A stretch of 64,000 nt of DNA from Roseovarius salincola. Lineage in GTDB: Bacteria > Pseudomonadota > Alphaproteobacteria > Rhodobacterales > Rhodobacteraceae. Each line of letters starts with the position of its first letter. Position 1 is the stretch's first letter. The notes below the pieces were generated by a model. That model had not been told where the DNA came from, ran no database searches, and was given only the letters and a program-made list of their open reading frames with translations. The stretch is taken from assembly GCF_026891095.1 (NCBI RefSeq), contig NZ_JAPTNL010000005.1, positions 62,001 to 126,000 of the forward strand, read 5' to 3'. The position numbers were made by a program, and so were the translations under genes. Positions 33,399-42,485 of this stretch are shown here, one piece after another.

Positions 33399-34172
33399 AT
33401 GGTTGCCACCCCCTCTGCTCCAGCGCTGGAAATCGAAGGGCTCGAGAAAAGCTTCGGTCAGATCAAGGTCCTGCGCGGGATCGACCTGATTGCGAACCGC
33501 GGCGACGTGGTGTCGATCATCGGTGCGTCCGGTTCCGGAAAATCCACGTTTCTGCGCTGCATAAACATGCTGGAAATGCCCTCGGCAGGCACGATCCGCG
33601 TGGCGGGCGAGGAGATCAAGACGCGTCAAGGCAAGGATGGCCTGGAGGTGGTGGATCGTCGCCAATTGCAGCGCATCCGATCGGAACTGGGCATGGTATT
33701 TCAGGATTTCGCGTTGTGGAGCCACCTGTCGATCCTTGAGAACATCACGGAAGGGCCACTGCGCGTGTTGGGCCTTGGTCGGGCGGAGGCGCTGGACAGG
33801 GCCGAGGCACTGCTGGAAAAGGTGGGCCTCGCGGAAAAACGTGATGCCTATCCCGCGCATATGTCGGGCGGTCAGCAACAGCGTGCCGCCATTGCGCGCG
33901 CACTTGCGATGGAGCCGCAGGCGCTGCTTTTCGATGAACCTACATCGGCGCTGGATCCCGAACTCGTGGGTGAGGTGCTGCGGGTCATGCAGTTGCTCGC
34001 CGATGAGGGGCGCACGATGATCGTCGTCACTCATGAGATGCAGTTCGCGCGCAACGTGTCCTCCAAGGTGATGTATTTCCACCAGGGCCTGGTGGAGGAG
34101 GAGGGCACGCCCGAAGAGGTCTTTGAACAGACCAGATCCGACCGCTGCCGGCAGTTCCTTTCTGGGGGCTGA
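33399..34172 (+). CDS. Polar amino acid ABC transporter ATP-binding protein
   Basis: This 257-residue ATPase has Walker A GASGSGKST, LGMVFQDFALWSHL, the signature MSGGQQQRAAIARALAMEP, Walker B LLFDEPTSALDPEL and H-loop VVTHEMQFAR. That combination is typical of the GlnQ/HisP/OccP amino-acid type. The ATG at 33399 (MVATPSAPALEIEG) is preferred to one 45 nt upstream. It opens a unit with a binding protein and two permeases. Confidence 0.88.
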   Translation: MVATPSAPALEIEGLEKSFGQIKVLRGIDLIANRGDVVSIIGASGSGKSTFLRCINMLEMPSAGTIRVAGEEIKTRQGKDGLEVVDRRQLQRIRSELGMVFQDFALWSHLSILENITEGPLRVLGLGRAEALDRAEALLEKVGLAEKRDAYPAHMSGGQQQRAAIARALAMEPQALLFDEPTSALDPELVGEVLRVMQLLADEGRTMIVVTHEMQFARNVSSKVMYFHQGLVEEEGTPEEVFEQTRSDRCRQFLSGG

Positions 34173-34219
34173 GGGCGGCCAATCAACCAAAGAAAACACA
34201 ACAGACAGGAGATCAAACC

Positions 34220-34981
34220 ATGACACCCAAACATATCATTGCCGCCGCTCTGGGCATTTTCGTAGCGCAAGGCGCAGCCGCCGATGCGCTACGCATCGCG
34301 ACGGAGGGCGCCTATCCCCCGTTCAACTTCGTCGATGAAAGCGGCGAAGTGCAAGGGTTTGATGTCGAGATTGCCAAGGCGCTCTGCGCCGAGATGGAAG
34401 CAGAGTGCGAGATCGTCACGCAGGCGTGGGACGGCATCATTCCGGGGCTCAAGGCAGGCAAGTACGATGCCATCGTCGCGTCGATGTCGATCACGGAGAA
34501 ACGCAAGCAGGCGGTGGACTTCACCGATCCTTACTATGCTGCCGGTGCCGCTCTGATTGCCCCGAAGGACAGCGACATCACCTACACACCCGAGGGCATG
34601 GACGGCAAAACCATCGGTGTCCAGCGCGCGACGACCTATGCCATACTGGTGGAGCAGAAGTTCCCCGGTGTCTCGCTCAAGGCCTATGACACGGTCGAGA
34701 ACCACAACCTCGATCTGCAAGCGGGTCGTCTGGACGGCGTCGTGGCGCAGCAGGTTCTGATGTTCGACTGGCTGGAAAACGAGGGTGGTGACGCGTTCGA
34801 ATTCAAGGGCGAGCCGGTGAAGGACGTCGAATTCATCGGTGCGGGCGCCGGGATCGCGGTCGGGAAAGGCAACAGCGAGCTTCTGGAGCGGCTCAATGCG
34901 GCGCTTGATACGATCCAGCAGAACGGAACCTACGAGCAGATCAACGCGAAGTATTTCCCGTTCTCGATCAGCGCCGAATGA
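34220..34981 (+). CDS. Polar amino acid ABC transporter substrate-binding protein
   Basis: This 253-residue protein has a signal peptide (MTPKHIIAAALGIFVAQGAAA) and the SBP_bac_3 fold: LRIATEGAYPPFNFVDESGE, GFDVEIAKALCAEM, WDGIIPGLKAGKYDAIVASM and VDFTDPYYAAGAALIAP. The pattern is typical of basic or opine-type amino acid binding proteins (lysine/arginine/ornithine, octopine). The ligand is likely a cationic or amphoteric amino acid. Confidence 0.88.
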   Translation: MTPKHIIAAALGIFVAQGAAADALRIATEGAYPPFNFVDESGEVQGFDVEIAKALCAEMEAECEIVTQAWDGIIPGLKAGKYDAIVASMSITEKRKQAVDFTDPYYAAGAALIAPKDSDITYTPEGMDGKTIGVQRATTYAILVEQKFPGVSLKAYDTVENHNLDLQAGRLDGVVAQQVLMFDWLENEGGDAFEFKGEPVKDVEFIGAGAGIAVGKGNSELLERLNAALDTIQQNGTYEQINAKYFPFSISAE

Positions 34982-34988
34982 TGTATCG

Positions 34989-35020
34989 CGCGCCTTGCCC
35001 CATTGGTGGGGCAGGGCGCG
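34989..35020. terminator. Intra-operon hairpin after the amino acid binding protein
   Basis: A 14-bp stem (CGCGCCTTGCCCCA / TGGGGCAGGGCGCG, one G-T pair) with a TTGG loop lies 7 bp after the binding-protein stop and 23 bp before the first permease. It is the third such hairpin in the window at this position of a transporter operon. Confidence 0.6.
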
Positions 35021-35043
35021 TCTGACGAACAGGACCCGCCCCC

Positions 35044-35742
35044 GTGTTCAACCTCGAAGGCTTTGGCCATCTTCTTCTGCAAGGCACGCTGATGACCATC
35101 CAGCTGGCCCTTGTGTCGCTGGCGTTCGGCCTGGCCTTTGGCCTGATCGGCGCCACGATGAAGCTTTCTCGCTTTGGGATTCTGCGGTTGCTGGCGGGCA
35201 TCTATACCGCGCTGATCCGCGGCATCCCCGAGCTGATGGTTATCCTTTTCGTCTATTATGGCGGGGTGATCCTGCTGAATAATTTCGCGGGTTGGCTGGG
35301 ATATGACGGCTATATCGATGTTTCCGCCTTTGGCGCTGGTGTGGCGGCATTGTCGTTGACATTCGGCGCCTACGCGACCGAAATTTTCCGCAGCGCCATC
35401 CGCACCGTGCCAACCAACCAGATTGAGGCCGCGCGCGCGATCGGCATGTCGCCCGTTACCACATTCCGCCGTATCCTGCTGCCGCAGATCTGGCGTTTCG
35501 CGTTACCGGGGCTGGGCAACACATTCCTCATCATTCTCAAGGAAACGGCGCTTGTTTCGGTGATCGGACTCGAGGAACTGATGCGCAAGACTGATATCGC
35601 CGTAGGCTACACCAAGGAGCCATTCACGTTCTTCATGTTTGCGGCGCTGATCTACCTGGCGATGACCGCTTTCGTCATGGCCGTCCAGCAGCGCCTTGAG
35701 AAGCGGGCCAATCGGGGCGTGGCCGGGCGGGTGATGCCATGA
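35044..35742 (+). CDS. Polar amino acid ABC transporter permease 1
   Basis: This 232-residue HisQ/OccQ-type permease starts with GTG at 35044 (reading FNLEGFGHLLLQGTLMT). It has LIRGIPELMVILFVYYGG, FGAYATEIFRSAIRTVP and the EAA loop EAARAIGMSPVTTFRRILLP. It overlaps the second permease by 4 nt and forms a heterodimeric channel with it. Confidence 0.9.
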   Translation: MFNLEGFGHLLLQGTLMTIQLALVSLAFGLAFGLIGATMKLSRFGILRLLAGIYTALIRGIPELMVILFVYYGGVILLNNFAGWLGYDGYIDVSAFGAGVAALSLTFGAYATEIFRSAIRTVPTNQIEAARAIGMSPVTTFRRILLPQIWRFALPGLGNTFLIILKETALVSVIGLEELMRKTDIAVGYTKEPFTFFMFAALIYLAMTAFVMAVQQRLEKRANRGVAGRVMP

Positions 35743-36425
35743 ATTTCGGGGTGATGATCGAGGCGCTGCCTGACCTGATCGGCGGGCTCTGGCTTACTCT
35801 GGGTCTGGTGGCGCTGGCGCTGGTTCTGGGCTTTGTGATTGCGCTGCCGACAGCGCTGGCACGGCTGAGCAGATGGGCGCCGCTGCGCCTGGTTGCCTGG
35901 GCATATGTTTTCTTCTTCCGCGGGACGCCGCTCTTGGTGCAGATATTCCTGATCTATTACGGATTGTCACAGTTCGAGGGTATTCGGGCCAGTTTTCTAT
36001 GGACTATTCTGCGTGAACCGTTCTGGTGCACGCTGATCGCACAGGCGCTCAATACCGGCGCTTACACGGCCGAGGTGTTTCGCGGTGGTATCCTGTCTGT
36101 CGCCCACAATCAGATAGAAGCTGCGCGCGCTGTCGGCATGTCGCCGGCCACCACCTTCCGCCGCATCATCTGGCCTCAGACGATCAAACAGGCGCTCCCT
36201 GCTTATGGCAACGAGATGATACTCATGGTCAAGGCCAGCTCGCTCGCCTCGACCGTGACGCTGATGGATATCACCGGGGTCGCGCGCACGCTGGCAGCCG
36301 AGACCTACATGCCGATCGAGATCTACACGATGGCTGGCGCGATCTATCTCGCGCTGACCTTCGCCATGAGCCAGATCATCCATATGCTGGAGTGGAAGAT
36401 GGATGTCACACGGGCGCGAAAATGA
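35739..36425 (+). CDS. Polar amino acid ABC transporter permease 2
   Basis: This 228-residue HisM/OccM-type permease has YVFFFRGTPLLVQIFLIYYG, NTGAYTAEVFRGGILSV and the EAA loop EAARAVGMSPATTFRRIIWP. Translation is coupled to the first permease (ATG inside its stop region). The aminotransferase gene follows 25 bp later. Confidence 0.9.
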   Translation: MNFGVMIEALPDLIGGLWLTLGLVALALVLGFVIALPTALARLSRWAPLRLVAWAYVFFFRGTPLLVQIFLIYYGLSQFEGIRASFLWTILREPFWCTLIAQALNTGAYTAEVFRGGILSVAHNQIEAARAVGMSPATTFRRIIWPQTIKQALPAYGNEMILMVKASSLASTVTLMDITGVARTLAAETYMPIEIYTMAGAIYLALTFAMSQIIHMLEWKMDVTRARK

Positions 36426-36450
36426 TGCGCAGACCATCGGAGAGACCGAG

Positions 36451-37824
36451 ATGAACGAACGATTCAAAAACCGAACCGGTGAGGCGTTGAAGGCTGCCGA
36501 TCTGTCGCATCACTTGCACCCTTTTACCGATCACGGTGCGCTGGCCGACGAGGGCGGGCCGCGCGTCATCACCCATGGGGAAGGCGTTTATCTGTGGGAT
36601 ACCGAAGGGCGCCGTATACTGGATGGCATGGGTGGACTCTGGTGCGTGAATATCGGCTATGGCCGCAAAGAACTGGGCGAGGTGGCACATCGCCAGATGG
36701 ACAAGCTGGCGTTCTACAACACCTTCTTCAAGACCTCGCACGAGCCGGTGATCGAGTTGTCCGAACGCTTGGCGGGACTGACGCCCGAGGGAATCAACGA
36801 TTTCTTCTTCGCAAATTCAGGGTCGGAGGCAAACGATACCGCCCTGCGTCTTGTACGCGGTTACTGGGCCGCGCAAGGGCGCCCCGAGCGGCAAGTCATC
36901 ATCAGCCGCAAGTTTGCCTATCACGGATCGACCGTCGCAGGGGCCAGCCTTTGTGGCTTGCCTTCGATGCACGATGTGCCCAGCCTGCCGATACCGGGTG
37001 TCGTTCATGCGGATGGCCCTTACGCATGGCATGCCGGGCGCGATCAACACGATCCGGTCTATGGCGCTGATGCCGCCGACGCGGTCGAGGCCAAGATCCT
37101 TGAGATCGGCGCAGAGAACGTGGCCGCCTTCATTGGCGAACCTGTGATGGGGGCAGGCGGGGTCATTACCCCGCCGCCTGGCTATTGGACTCGCGTCCAG
37201 GAGATATGCCGCAAGCACGACATCCTTCTGATCGTCGATGAAGTGATCTGCGGCTTCGGGCGCACCGGCAAATGGTTCGGGTCGCAAACCTATGACATTC
37301 AGCCGGATCTGATGTGCATGGCCAAGGGGATGAGCAGTGGTTATCAGCCGATTTCGGCGGTCGGCGTCGGCGCGCGGATTGCTGATGCGCTGCGTCGGAC
37401 ACCGGGAGTGTTGTCGCATGGCTTCACCTATTCCGGCCATCCTGTCGCCGCGGCCGTGGCGCTGGAAAATATCGACATCATAGAGCGCGAGGGCATTGTC
37501 GATCATGTTCGCGAGAAGGTCGGCCCAAGCATGCGCACCCAGCTGGGCGCGCTGACCGCGCATCCGCTGGTTGGGGAAGTGCGCGGTATTGGAGGCATGT
37601 GGGCTCTTGAACTGACGGCCGACAAGGCCACTCGCGCGCCCTTCGATCCGCTTGGTTCCGTTGCCACCAAGGTGCGTAACCTGTGCTTCGAGCGCGGTCT
37701 TGTCACGCGCGCTGTGCGCGAGGGGTTGGTGTTTTCGCCGCCTTTGATCATCACCGAGGCGCAGATCGAGGAGATGGCCGAAATACTGACCGGCTGCCTG
37801 GACGATGTGGCCACAGCGCTTTGA
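36451..37824 (+). CDS. Class III (omega-type) aminotransferase, copy 1
   Basis: This 457-residue PLP enzyme has FFANSGSEANDTALRLVRGY (phosphate-binding), KFAYHGSTVAGASLCG, LIVDEVICGFGRTGKWFG (PLP-pyridine Asp) and the Schiff-base Lys in CMAKGMSSGYQPISAV. It resembles beta-alanine--pyruvate, putrescine and taurine-type aminotransferases. In this cluster it may remove the distal amino group of the imported (di)amino acid, giving a keto acid for the downstream enzymes. ATG 36451 follows GGAG; an in-frame ATG 48 nt upstream overlaps the permease. Confidence 0.87.
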   Translation: MNERFKNRTGEALKAADLSHHLHPFTDHGALADEGGPRVITHGEGVYLWDTEGRRILDGMGGLWCVNIGYGRKELGEVAHRQMDKLAFYNTFFKTSHEPVIELSERLAGLTPEGINDFFFANSGSEANDTALRLVRGYWAAQGRPERQVIISRKFAYHGSTVAGASLCGLPSMHDVPSLPIPGVVHADGPYAWHAGRDQHDPVYGADAADAVEAKILEIGAENVAAFIGEPVMGAGGVITPPPGYWTRVQEICRKHDILLIVDEVICGFGRTGKWFGSQTYDIQPDLMCMAKGMSSGYQPISAVGVGARIADALRRTPGVLSHGFTYSGHPVAAAVALENIDIIEREGIVDHVREKVGPSMRTQLGALTAHPLVGEVRGIGGMWALELTADKATRAPFDPLGSVATKVRNLCFERGLVTRAVREGLVFSPPLIITEAQIEEMAEILTGCLDDVATAL

Positions 37825-37849
37825 ATGGCGCGAGCCAAGGAGGACAGCC

Positions 37850-39340
37850 ATGAAAATCGGTATTGCACGGCTCTGGCATGAAGCCAATTCCTTTGCGGCC
37901 GGCACCGTCTCTCTGGACCATTTCGAGGGCCGCGAATATGCGCGTGGCGCCGAGGCGGCAGAGCAGTTTCGTGGGACCACGGTGGAAACAGGCGGCGCTT
38001 TGGAATGGGCGGACCGAACGGGCGCCCAGTTGGTCTTCTCGCGTCTTGCTGCCTCTGCTCCTGGCGGGCCGGTGGAACAGGGGGTGCTGGACGCTCTGAT
38101 TGACGAAATCGTGGAAGATCCGGTATTCGGCGACGTGGACGGAATTTATCTGTCGATGCACGGTTCTTGTATCGGGACGAATGACCCGTCGCCGGAAACC
38201 ACGCTGGTCACGCGGCTGAGGGAGCGTTTTCCGGATCTGCCAATTTCAGCCTCTTTCGACATGCACTGTATCCCAACAGATGAAATGTGCGCGGCATTGG
38301 ACGGCGCGACAGTCTATCGCGAGTATCCCCACACGGATATGCCGCAGGCGGCCATACGCGCATTGAACCTGCTGGAAGATTTGATCAAGCGCGGAACACG
38401 CGGCCGGGTCATGTTGACCTGCTGTGATCTCATTCTGCCCAGTTTCAACATGCGCACCGATGAACCCGGCCCGATGACCGAGATCGAGAATCTGGCGTGC
38501 CGGTTGGAAGAGGAACAGGCGAACGCTGGAATGCCGCTGGCCATCTACCCCTATGCCAGCTTCGCCTATGCCGATGTGCCCGCGGCCAATTCAGGCGTGA
38601 TGGTGAGTATGAACACGCGCGATGACCCGGCAGCGTTGCAGGCGGCGAAGAATGTAGGCTGCTGCATGGTCAAGGAGATGACGGCGCGAAAGACCCGTTT
38701 TCGCCCGGACTTGCCAAGCGCCGCCAGCCTTTTGGAGCAAGCTCCCTGGCAAGATGGCCGCCGCTGGGCGATCCTTGAACCGTCCGACAACCCCATGTCG
38801 GGCGGCAACGGCGACACGACCGGGCTGCTTTCCGCGGCGTTGGCGGCAGACTTGCCCGAAGGTACCGTCTTTGCTTTCATTGCGGACCCGGCGGCGGTCG
38901 AAGACGCGCAGCGCGCTGGCATGGGCGCGACCCTGACGCTGGATCTGGGGGGCAGGCAGGATAGCCGATTTGGCGCTTCTGTGCGGGTGCGCGCCGTCGT
39001 GGAGATGCTGACGGACGGAAAGTTCGTCAATTCCGGACCCATGGAGCATGGGATTGCCGTCAATCTCGGCCCGACTGCGCTGCTTCGCGTAGGGCCGCTG
39101 CGCATTATCGTTACCAGCAGGGTCTATTCGCCCAACGATCCGGGCTATTTCCACTTGCACGGTATCGAGGCAACCGAGATCCCGTTGTTGCTGGCCAAGG
39201 CCAAGAACCATATCCGCGCGTCTTTCGGACGCAGTTTCGACGCGTTTGCCCAAGTGGAAACGCCGGGTCCGGCCATGGCAGACATCACGCAATTGCCCTT
39301 TTGCCATATCCCGGCCGCGCGGGTGGAACTGGAGACCTGA
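37850..39340 (+). CDS. M81-family metallopeptidase (MlrC-like), copy 2
   Basis: This 496-residue M81 protein reads KIGIARLWHEANSFAAGTVS, GIYLSMHGSCIGTNDPSPET, SASFDMHCIPTDEM and VYREYPHTDMPQAA. The C-terminal domain contains ILEPSDNPMSGGNGDTTGLL. It is a distant paralogue of copy 1 at 24.8 kb. AAGGAGGA precedes the ATG. Its place between aminotransferase and RpiR regulator suggests that it opens an amide or cyclic precursor of the amino acid degraded here. Confidence 0.88.
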   Translation: MKIGIARLWHEANSFAAGTVSLDHFEGREYARGAEAAEQFRGTTVETGGALEWADRTGAQLVFSRLAASAPGGPVEQGVLDALIDEIVEDPVFGDVDGIYLSMHGSCIGTNDPSPETTLVTRLRERFPDLPISASFDMHCIPTDEMCAALDGATVYREYPHTDMPQAAIRALNLLEDLIKRGTRGRVMLTCCDLILPSFNMRTDEPGPMTEIENLACRLEEEQANAGMPLAIYPYASFAYADVPAANSGVMVSMNTRDDPAALQAAKNVGCCMVKEMTARKTRFRPDLPSAASLLEQAPWQDGRRWAILEPSDNPMSGGNGDTTGLLSAALAADLPEGTVFAFIADPAAVEDAQRAGMGATLTLDLGGRQDSRFGASVRVRAVVEMLTDGKFVNSGPMEHGIAVNLGPTALLRVGPLRIIVTSRVYSPNDPGYFHLHGIEATEIPLLLAKAKNHIRASFGRSFDAFAQVETPGPAMADITQLPFCHIPAARVELET

Positions 39341-39343
39341 GAT

Positions 39344-40246
39344 ATGTCTGATGCAAAGAAAACCGAGATCATGACCCTGGCCGAACTTCACACCCGTATC
39401 GTGGACAGCCTGCCAGACATGCCTCGTCAGGTGGCGCTGGCCGCGCGCTATGTGGTGGATCATCCCGATGATGTGCCGCTTATATCGATGCGTGATCTGG
39501 CGGCATGCGCGGGGGTATCGCCAGCCACACTGCTGCGCTTGACCCAGACGTTGGGTTTCGAGAGCTGGGGTGATTTCCGCGCTTTGCATGTTGATCACCT
39601 GCGCCAGACCCCGGTTGCTTATACGGAACGGGCGACGCGTGCCCTGTCCCGCAGCGGGGTCGATGCACTGGTGGCCGAAAGTTTCGCCGCTTCCCGCGCC
39701 AACCTGGATCACGCCGAATGGGCCAACCCACCCGAGGCTTTTGCCCGCGCGGCTGCGCATCTGGCCCGGGCAGAGCGGGTGTTCATTTCGGCCTTCATGA
39801 GCTGCAGGGGGCCGGGTATGACATTCGCCTATCTCTGCCGGATGCTGCGCAACAATGTGGCTCTGCTGGGGGCAGAGGCCACGTCGCTAAGCGTCGATCT
39901 GGCGCTCCTCAGGCCCGGTGACACGGTGCTGTCGATAAATTTCGATCCCTACGGCCACGAAATTCACCAGATCGCCCGCGCGATCGAAACGACCGGTGCC
40001 ACGCTGATCTGCCTCTCGGACAGTCGTGCCACGCCGCTCACCCGACTTGCGGCGGAGACGTTGCTGTTCCCCGTGGACGGTCCATCCTTTTTCCCTTCAA
40101 TCGCGGCAGCTCAATCGCTGGTCGAGGCTTTGATCGCGGCTGTCTTGACCGAGCTTGGAGCCGAAGCCACCACGCGCATCGGGCATATCGAGCAAGCCCT
40201 TTATGACAGCGGCACCTATACCACCCTCCATAAACGGACCACATGA
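39344..40246 (+). CDS. RpiR/MurR-family transcriptional regulator
   Basis: This 300-residue protein has an N-terminal RpiR helix-turn-helix (LAARYVVDHPDDVPLISMRD, then LAACAGVSPATLLRLTQTLG) and a C-terminal SIS domain (AERVFISAFMSCRGPGMTFA; VLSINFDPYGHEIHQIARAI). RpiR proteins usually sense a phosphorylated or carboxylated metabolite through the SIS domain. It starts 4 bp after the M81 gene and ends 1 bp before the next aminotransferase. The palindrome at 33326-33347 is the candidate operator. Confidence 0.9.
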   Translation: MSDAKKTEIMTLAELHTRIVDSLPDMPRQVALAARYVVDHPDDVPLISMRDLAACAGVSPATLLRLTQTLGFESWGDFRALHVDHLRQTPVAYTERATRALSRSGVDALVAESFAASRANLDHAEWANPPEAFARAAAHLARAERVFISAFMSCRGPGMTFAYLCRMLRNNVALLGAEATSLSVDLALLRPGDTVLSINFDPYGHEIHQIARAIETTGATLICLSDSRATPLTRLAAETLLFPVDGPSFFPSIAAAQSLVEALIAAVLTELGAEATTRIGHIEQALYDSGTYTTLHKRTT

Positions 40247-40247
40247 C

Positions 40248-41573
40248 ATGAGCCACGTTTTCCACCGAAGCGCCCATGACGCCCCCCTGATGGCCGCAGG
40301 GGCGGAGGGCGCATATCTCTTCGATACCGAAGACCGGCGCTATCTGGATGCGGCCGGGGGAGCGGCCGTGTCATGCATTGGTCACGGCGATCCACGCGTA
40401 ACCGCCGCCGTCACCGAACAAATGGCGCGGCTTGATTATGCGCATAGCGGCTCTTTTACGAACGATCCGGCAGAGCGCCTGGCAGAACGGATATGCAGCA
40501 AGGCTGGGCAGGGCATGGAGCGGGTTTACTTCGTAGGCTCAGGTTCCGAGGCCGTGGAGACCGCAATCAAGATGGCCCGTCAGTGCCAGCTGGAACGGGG
40601 ACAGCCAAACCGCCATATCGTCATCTCGCGCAGGCAAAGCTATCACGGGAATACGCTGGGAGCGCTGGCGCGATCGGGCAATGAAAGTCGCCGCGAGCCC
40701 TATGCGCCGATGCTGCCCGAACGGACGCAGGTGGATCCTTGTTTCTACTATCGTCACGCGCATCCCGGTGAGACCCCAGAGATGTATGGACGCCGCGCCG
40801 CCGATACGCTTGAGGCAGAAATCCAGCGGCTGGGCGCTTCGAATGTCGCGGCCTTTCTCGCCGAAACCGTGGTTGGGGCGACCACTGGCGCCACGACTCC
40901 CGAACCGGGTTATTTCGCCCGGATCCGCGATATCTGCGATCGCCACGGCGTTCTGCTCATCTTGGACGAGGTCATGTGTGGTGTATATCGCACCGGCCCC
41001 TTTCTGGCCTGCGCCGATGAAGAAGTCGCACCCGATATCGTGACATTGGCAAAGGGATTGGGCGGTGGCTATCTCCCAATCGGCGCGGTTGCCTGCACGC
41101 GCGCAGTATATGACAGTTTCGCCCAAGGCTCGGGCGGCTTCGTGCACGGTCATACCTATATGGCGCATCCAGTCTGCTGTGCCGCCGCTCTGGCGGTTCA
41201 GGGAGTGATCGAGGCGGACAGGCTCGATGAAAACGTAACCCGTCAGGGCGCCCTGCTGCAATCTGCGCTGCATGAGACGCTGGGCCAGCACGCTCATGTT
41301 GGCGATATCCGGGGGCGCGGTCTGCTCTGGGCGGTTGAGCTTGTAGCCTCGCGTGAAACGAATGCGCCGTTTGCGCCGACCCGCAAGCTCGCCCAGCGGA
41401 TCGGAGCCGAGGCTGCGGCTCTGGGCTTGATGGTATATCCCGGTTCCGGCACGGTGAATGGGCATGAGGGCGATCACGTGTTGTTGGCCCCGCCCTACAA
41501 TGTCACCGACGATCAGATCGCCTTCATCGCGTGTCAGCTGCCTCTCGCCATCAACGCTGCCCTGCGGGCGTAG
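40248..41573 (+). CDS. Class III (omega-type) aminotransferase, copy 2
   Basis: This 441-residue PLP enzyme has YFVGSGSEAVETAIKMARQC, RRQSYHGNTLGALARSGN, LILDEVMCGVYRTG (PLP-pyridine Asp) and VTLAKGLGGGYLPIGAV (Schiff-base Lys). It is not a close copy of the enzyme at 36.5 kb. The ATG at 40248 is chosen because it follows the rpiR stop by one base. It directly precedes the BKACE gene, so a beta-amino acid to beta-keto acid conversion is a reasonable guess. Confidence 0.87.
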   Translation: MSHVFHRSAHDAPLMAAGAEGAYLFDTEDRRYLDAAGGAAVSCIGHGDPRVTAAVTEQMARLDYAHSGSFTNDPAERLAERICSKAGQGMERVYFVGSGSEAVETAIKMARQCQLERGQPNRHIVISRRQSYHGNTLGALARSGNESRREPYAPMLPERTQVDPCFYYRHAHPGETPEMYGRRAADTLEAEIQRLGASNVAAFLAETVVGATTGATTPEPGYFARIRDICDRHGVLLILDEVMCGVYRTGPFLACADEEVAPDIVTLAKGLGGGYLPIGAVACTRAVYDSFAQGSGGFVHGHTYMAHPVCCAAALAVQGVIEADRLDENVTRQGALLQSALHETLGQHAHVGDIRGRGLLWAVELVASRETNAPFAPTRKLAQRIGAEAAALGLMVYPGSGTVNGHEGDHVLLAPPYNVTDDQIAFIACQLPLAINAALRA

Positions 41574-41599
41574 CCGCGGCCAGTATATCGGATACCAAC

Positions 41600-42430
41600 A
41601 TGACCACACCCTGCATCATATGTGTCGCCATCACCGGCAGCGTCCCGACCAAGGCCAACAATCCGGCTGTTCCCATCACCGTTTCGGAGCAGATCGAAAG
41701 CACGCATGAAGCCTTCGAGGCTGGTGCCGCCATCTGCCACGCCCATGTTCGCAACGATGACGAAACGCCCAGCTCGGATCCAGAGAAATTCGCCTTGCTC
41801 CAGGAGGGTCTGCGCAAACACTGTCCGGGCTTGATCATCCAGTTCTCGACGGGTGGCCGGTCCGGTGCAGGGCGGAAGCGCGGAGGCATGCTATCGCTGC
41901 GGCCCGACATGGCGTCACTCTCGGTGGGCTCCAACAACTTTCCCACGCGGGTCTACGAGAACCCTCCCGACCTGGTGGATTGGCTGGCTTGCGAGATGCG
42001 CAGCCATGGGATCAAGCCCGAGGTCGAGGCCTTCGATCTCAGTCACATCTTTCAAGCGGCAAAGATGAACGCCGACGGGCGCATCCATGGTAACGTCTAC
42101 ATCCAGTTCGTCATGGGGGTAAAGAACGCCATGCCGGTCGATCGCCATGTGTTCGATTTCTACCGCGAGACCGTTTCCCGACTTATGCCGGACGCTCAAT
42201 GGTGCGCTGCGGGGATAGGTCGACACCAGATCACACTGAATGAATGGGCGATCACGACCGGAGGACATGTGCGCACGGGGCTTGAAGATAACATGCGCCT
42301 TGACCGAGAAACGTTGGCCCCCTCCAACGCGGCCTTGGTGCGCCGTGCCGTGGAGTTGTGCGAGAAGCATGCGCGCCCGGTAGCCACCTGTGACGAGGCG
42401 CGCACTCTATTGGATTTGCCGCGGGTTTGA
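41600..42430 (+). CDS. Beta-keto acid cleavage enzyme (BKACE, DUF849)
   Basis: This 276-residue protein matches the DUF849 family: CVAITGSVPTKANNPAVPIT, HEAFEAGAAICHAHVRNDDE (metal-binding His pair), QFSTGGRSGAGRKRGGML, MASLSVGSNNFPTRVYENPP and the late GIGRHQITLNEWAITTGGHV. BKACE enzymes react a 3-oxo acid with acetyl-CoA to give acetoacetate and a new CoA thioester; the lysine-fermentation enzyme Kce is the founding member. It would take the keto product of the adjacent aminotransferase. The ATG at 41600 has no strong Shine-Dalgarno, so the start is moderately certain. Confidence 0.87.
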   Translation: MTTPCIICVAITGSVPTKANNPAVPITVSEQIESTHEAFEAGAAICHAHVRNDDETPSSDPEKFALLQEGLRKHCPGLIIQFSTGGRSGAGRKRGGMLSLRPDMASLSVGSNNFPTRVYENPPDLVDWLACEMRSHGIKPEVEAFDLSHIFQAAKMNADGRIHGNVYIQFVMGVKNAMPVDRHVFDFYRETVSRLMPDAQWCAAGIGRHQITLNEWAITTGGHVRTGLEDNMRLDRETLAPSNAALVRRAVELCEKHARPVATCDEARTLLDLPRV

Positions 42431-42485
42431 GGTGCAAAGGTTACGCTGAACTTGTTCGTGGGTGAGGCGCGGCGTGGTCACCCCG

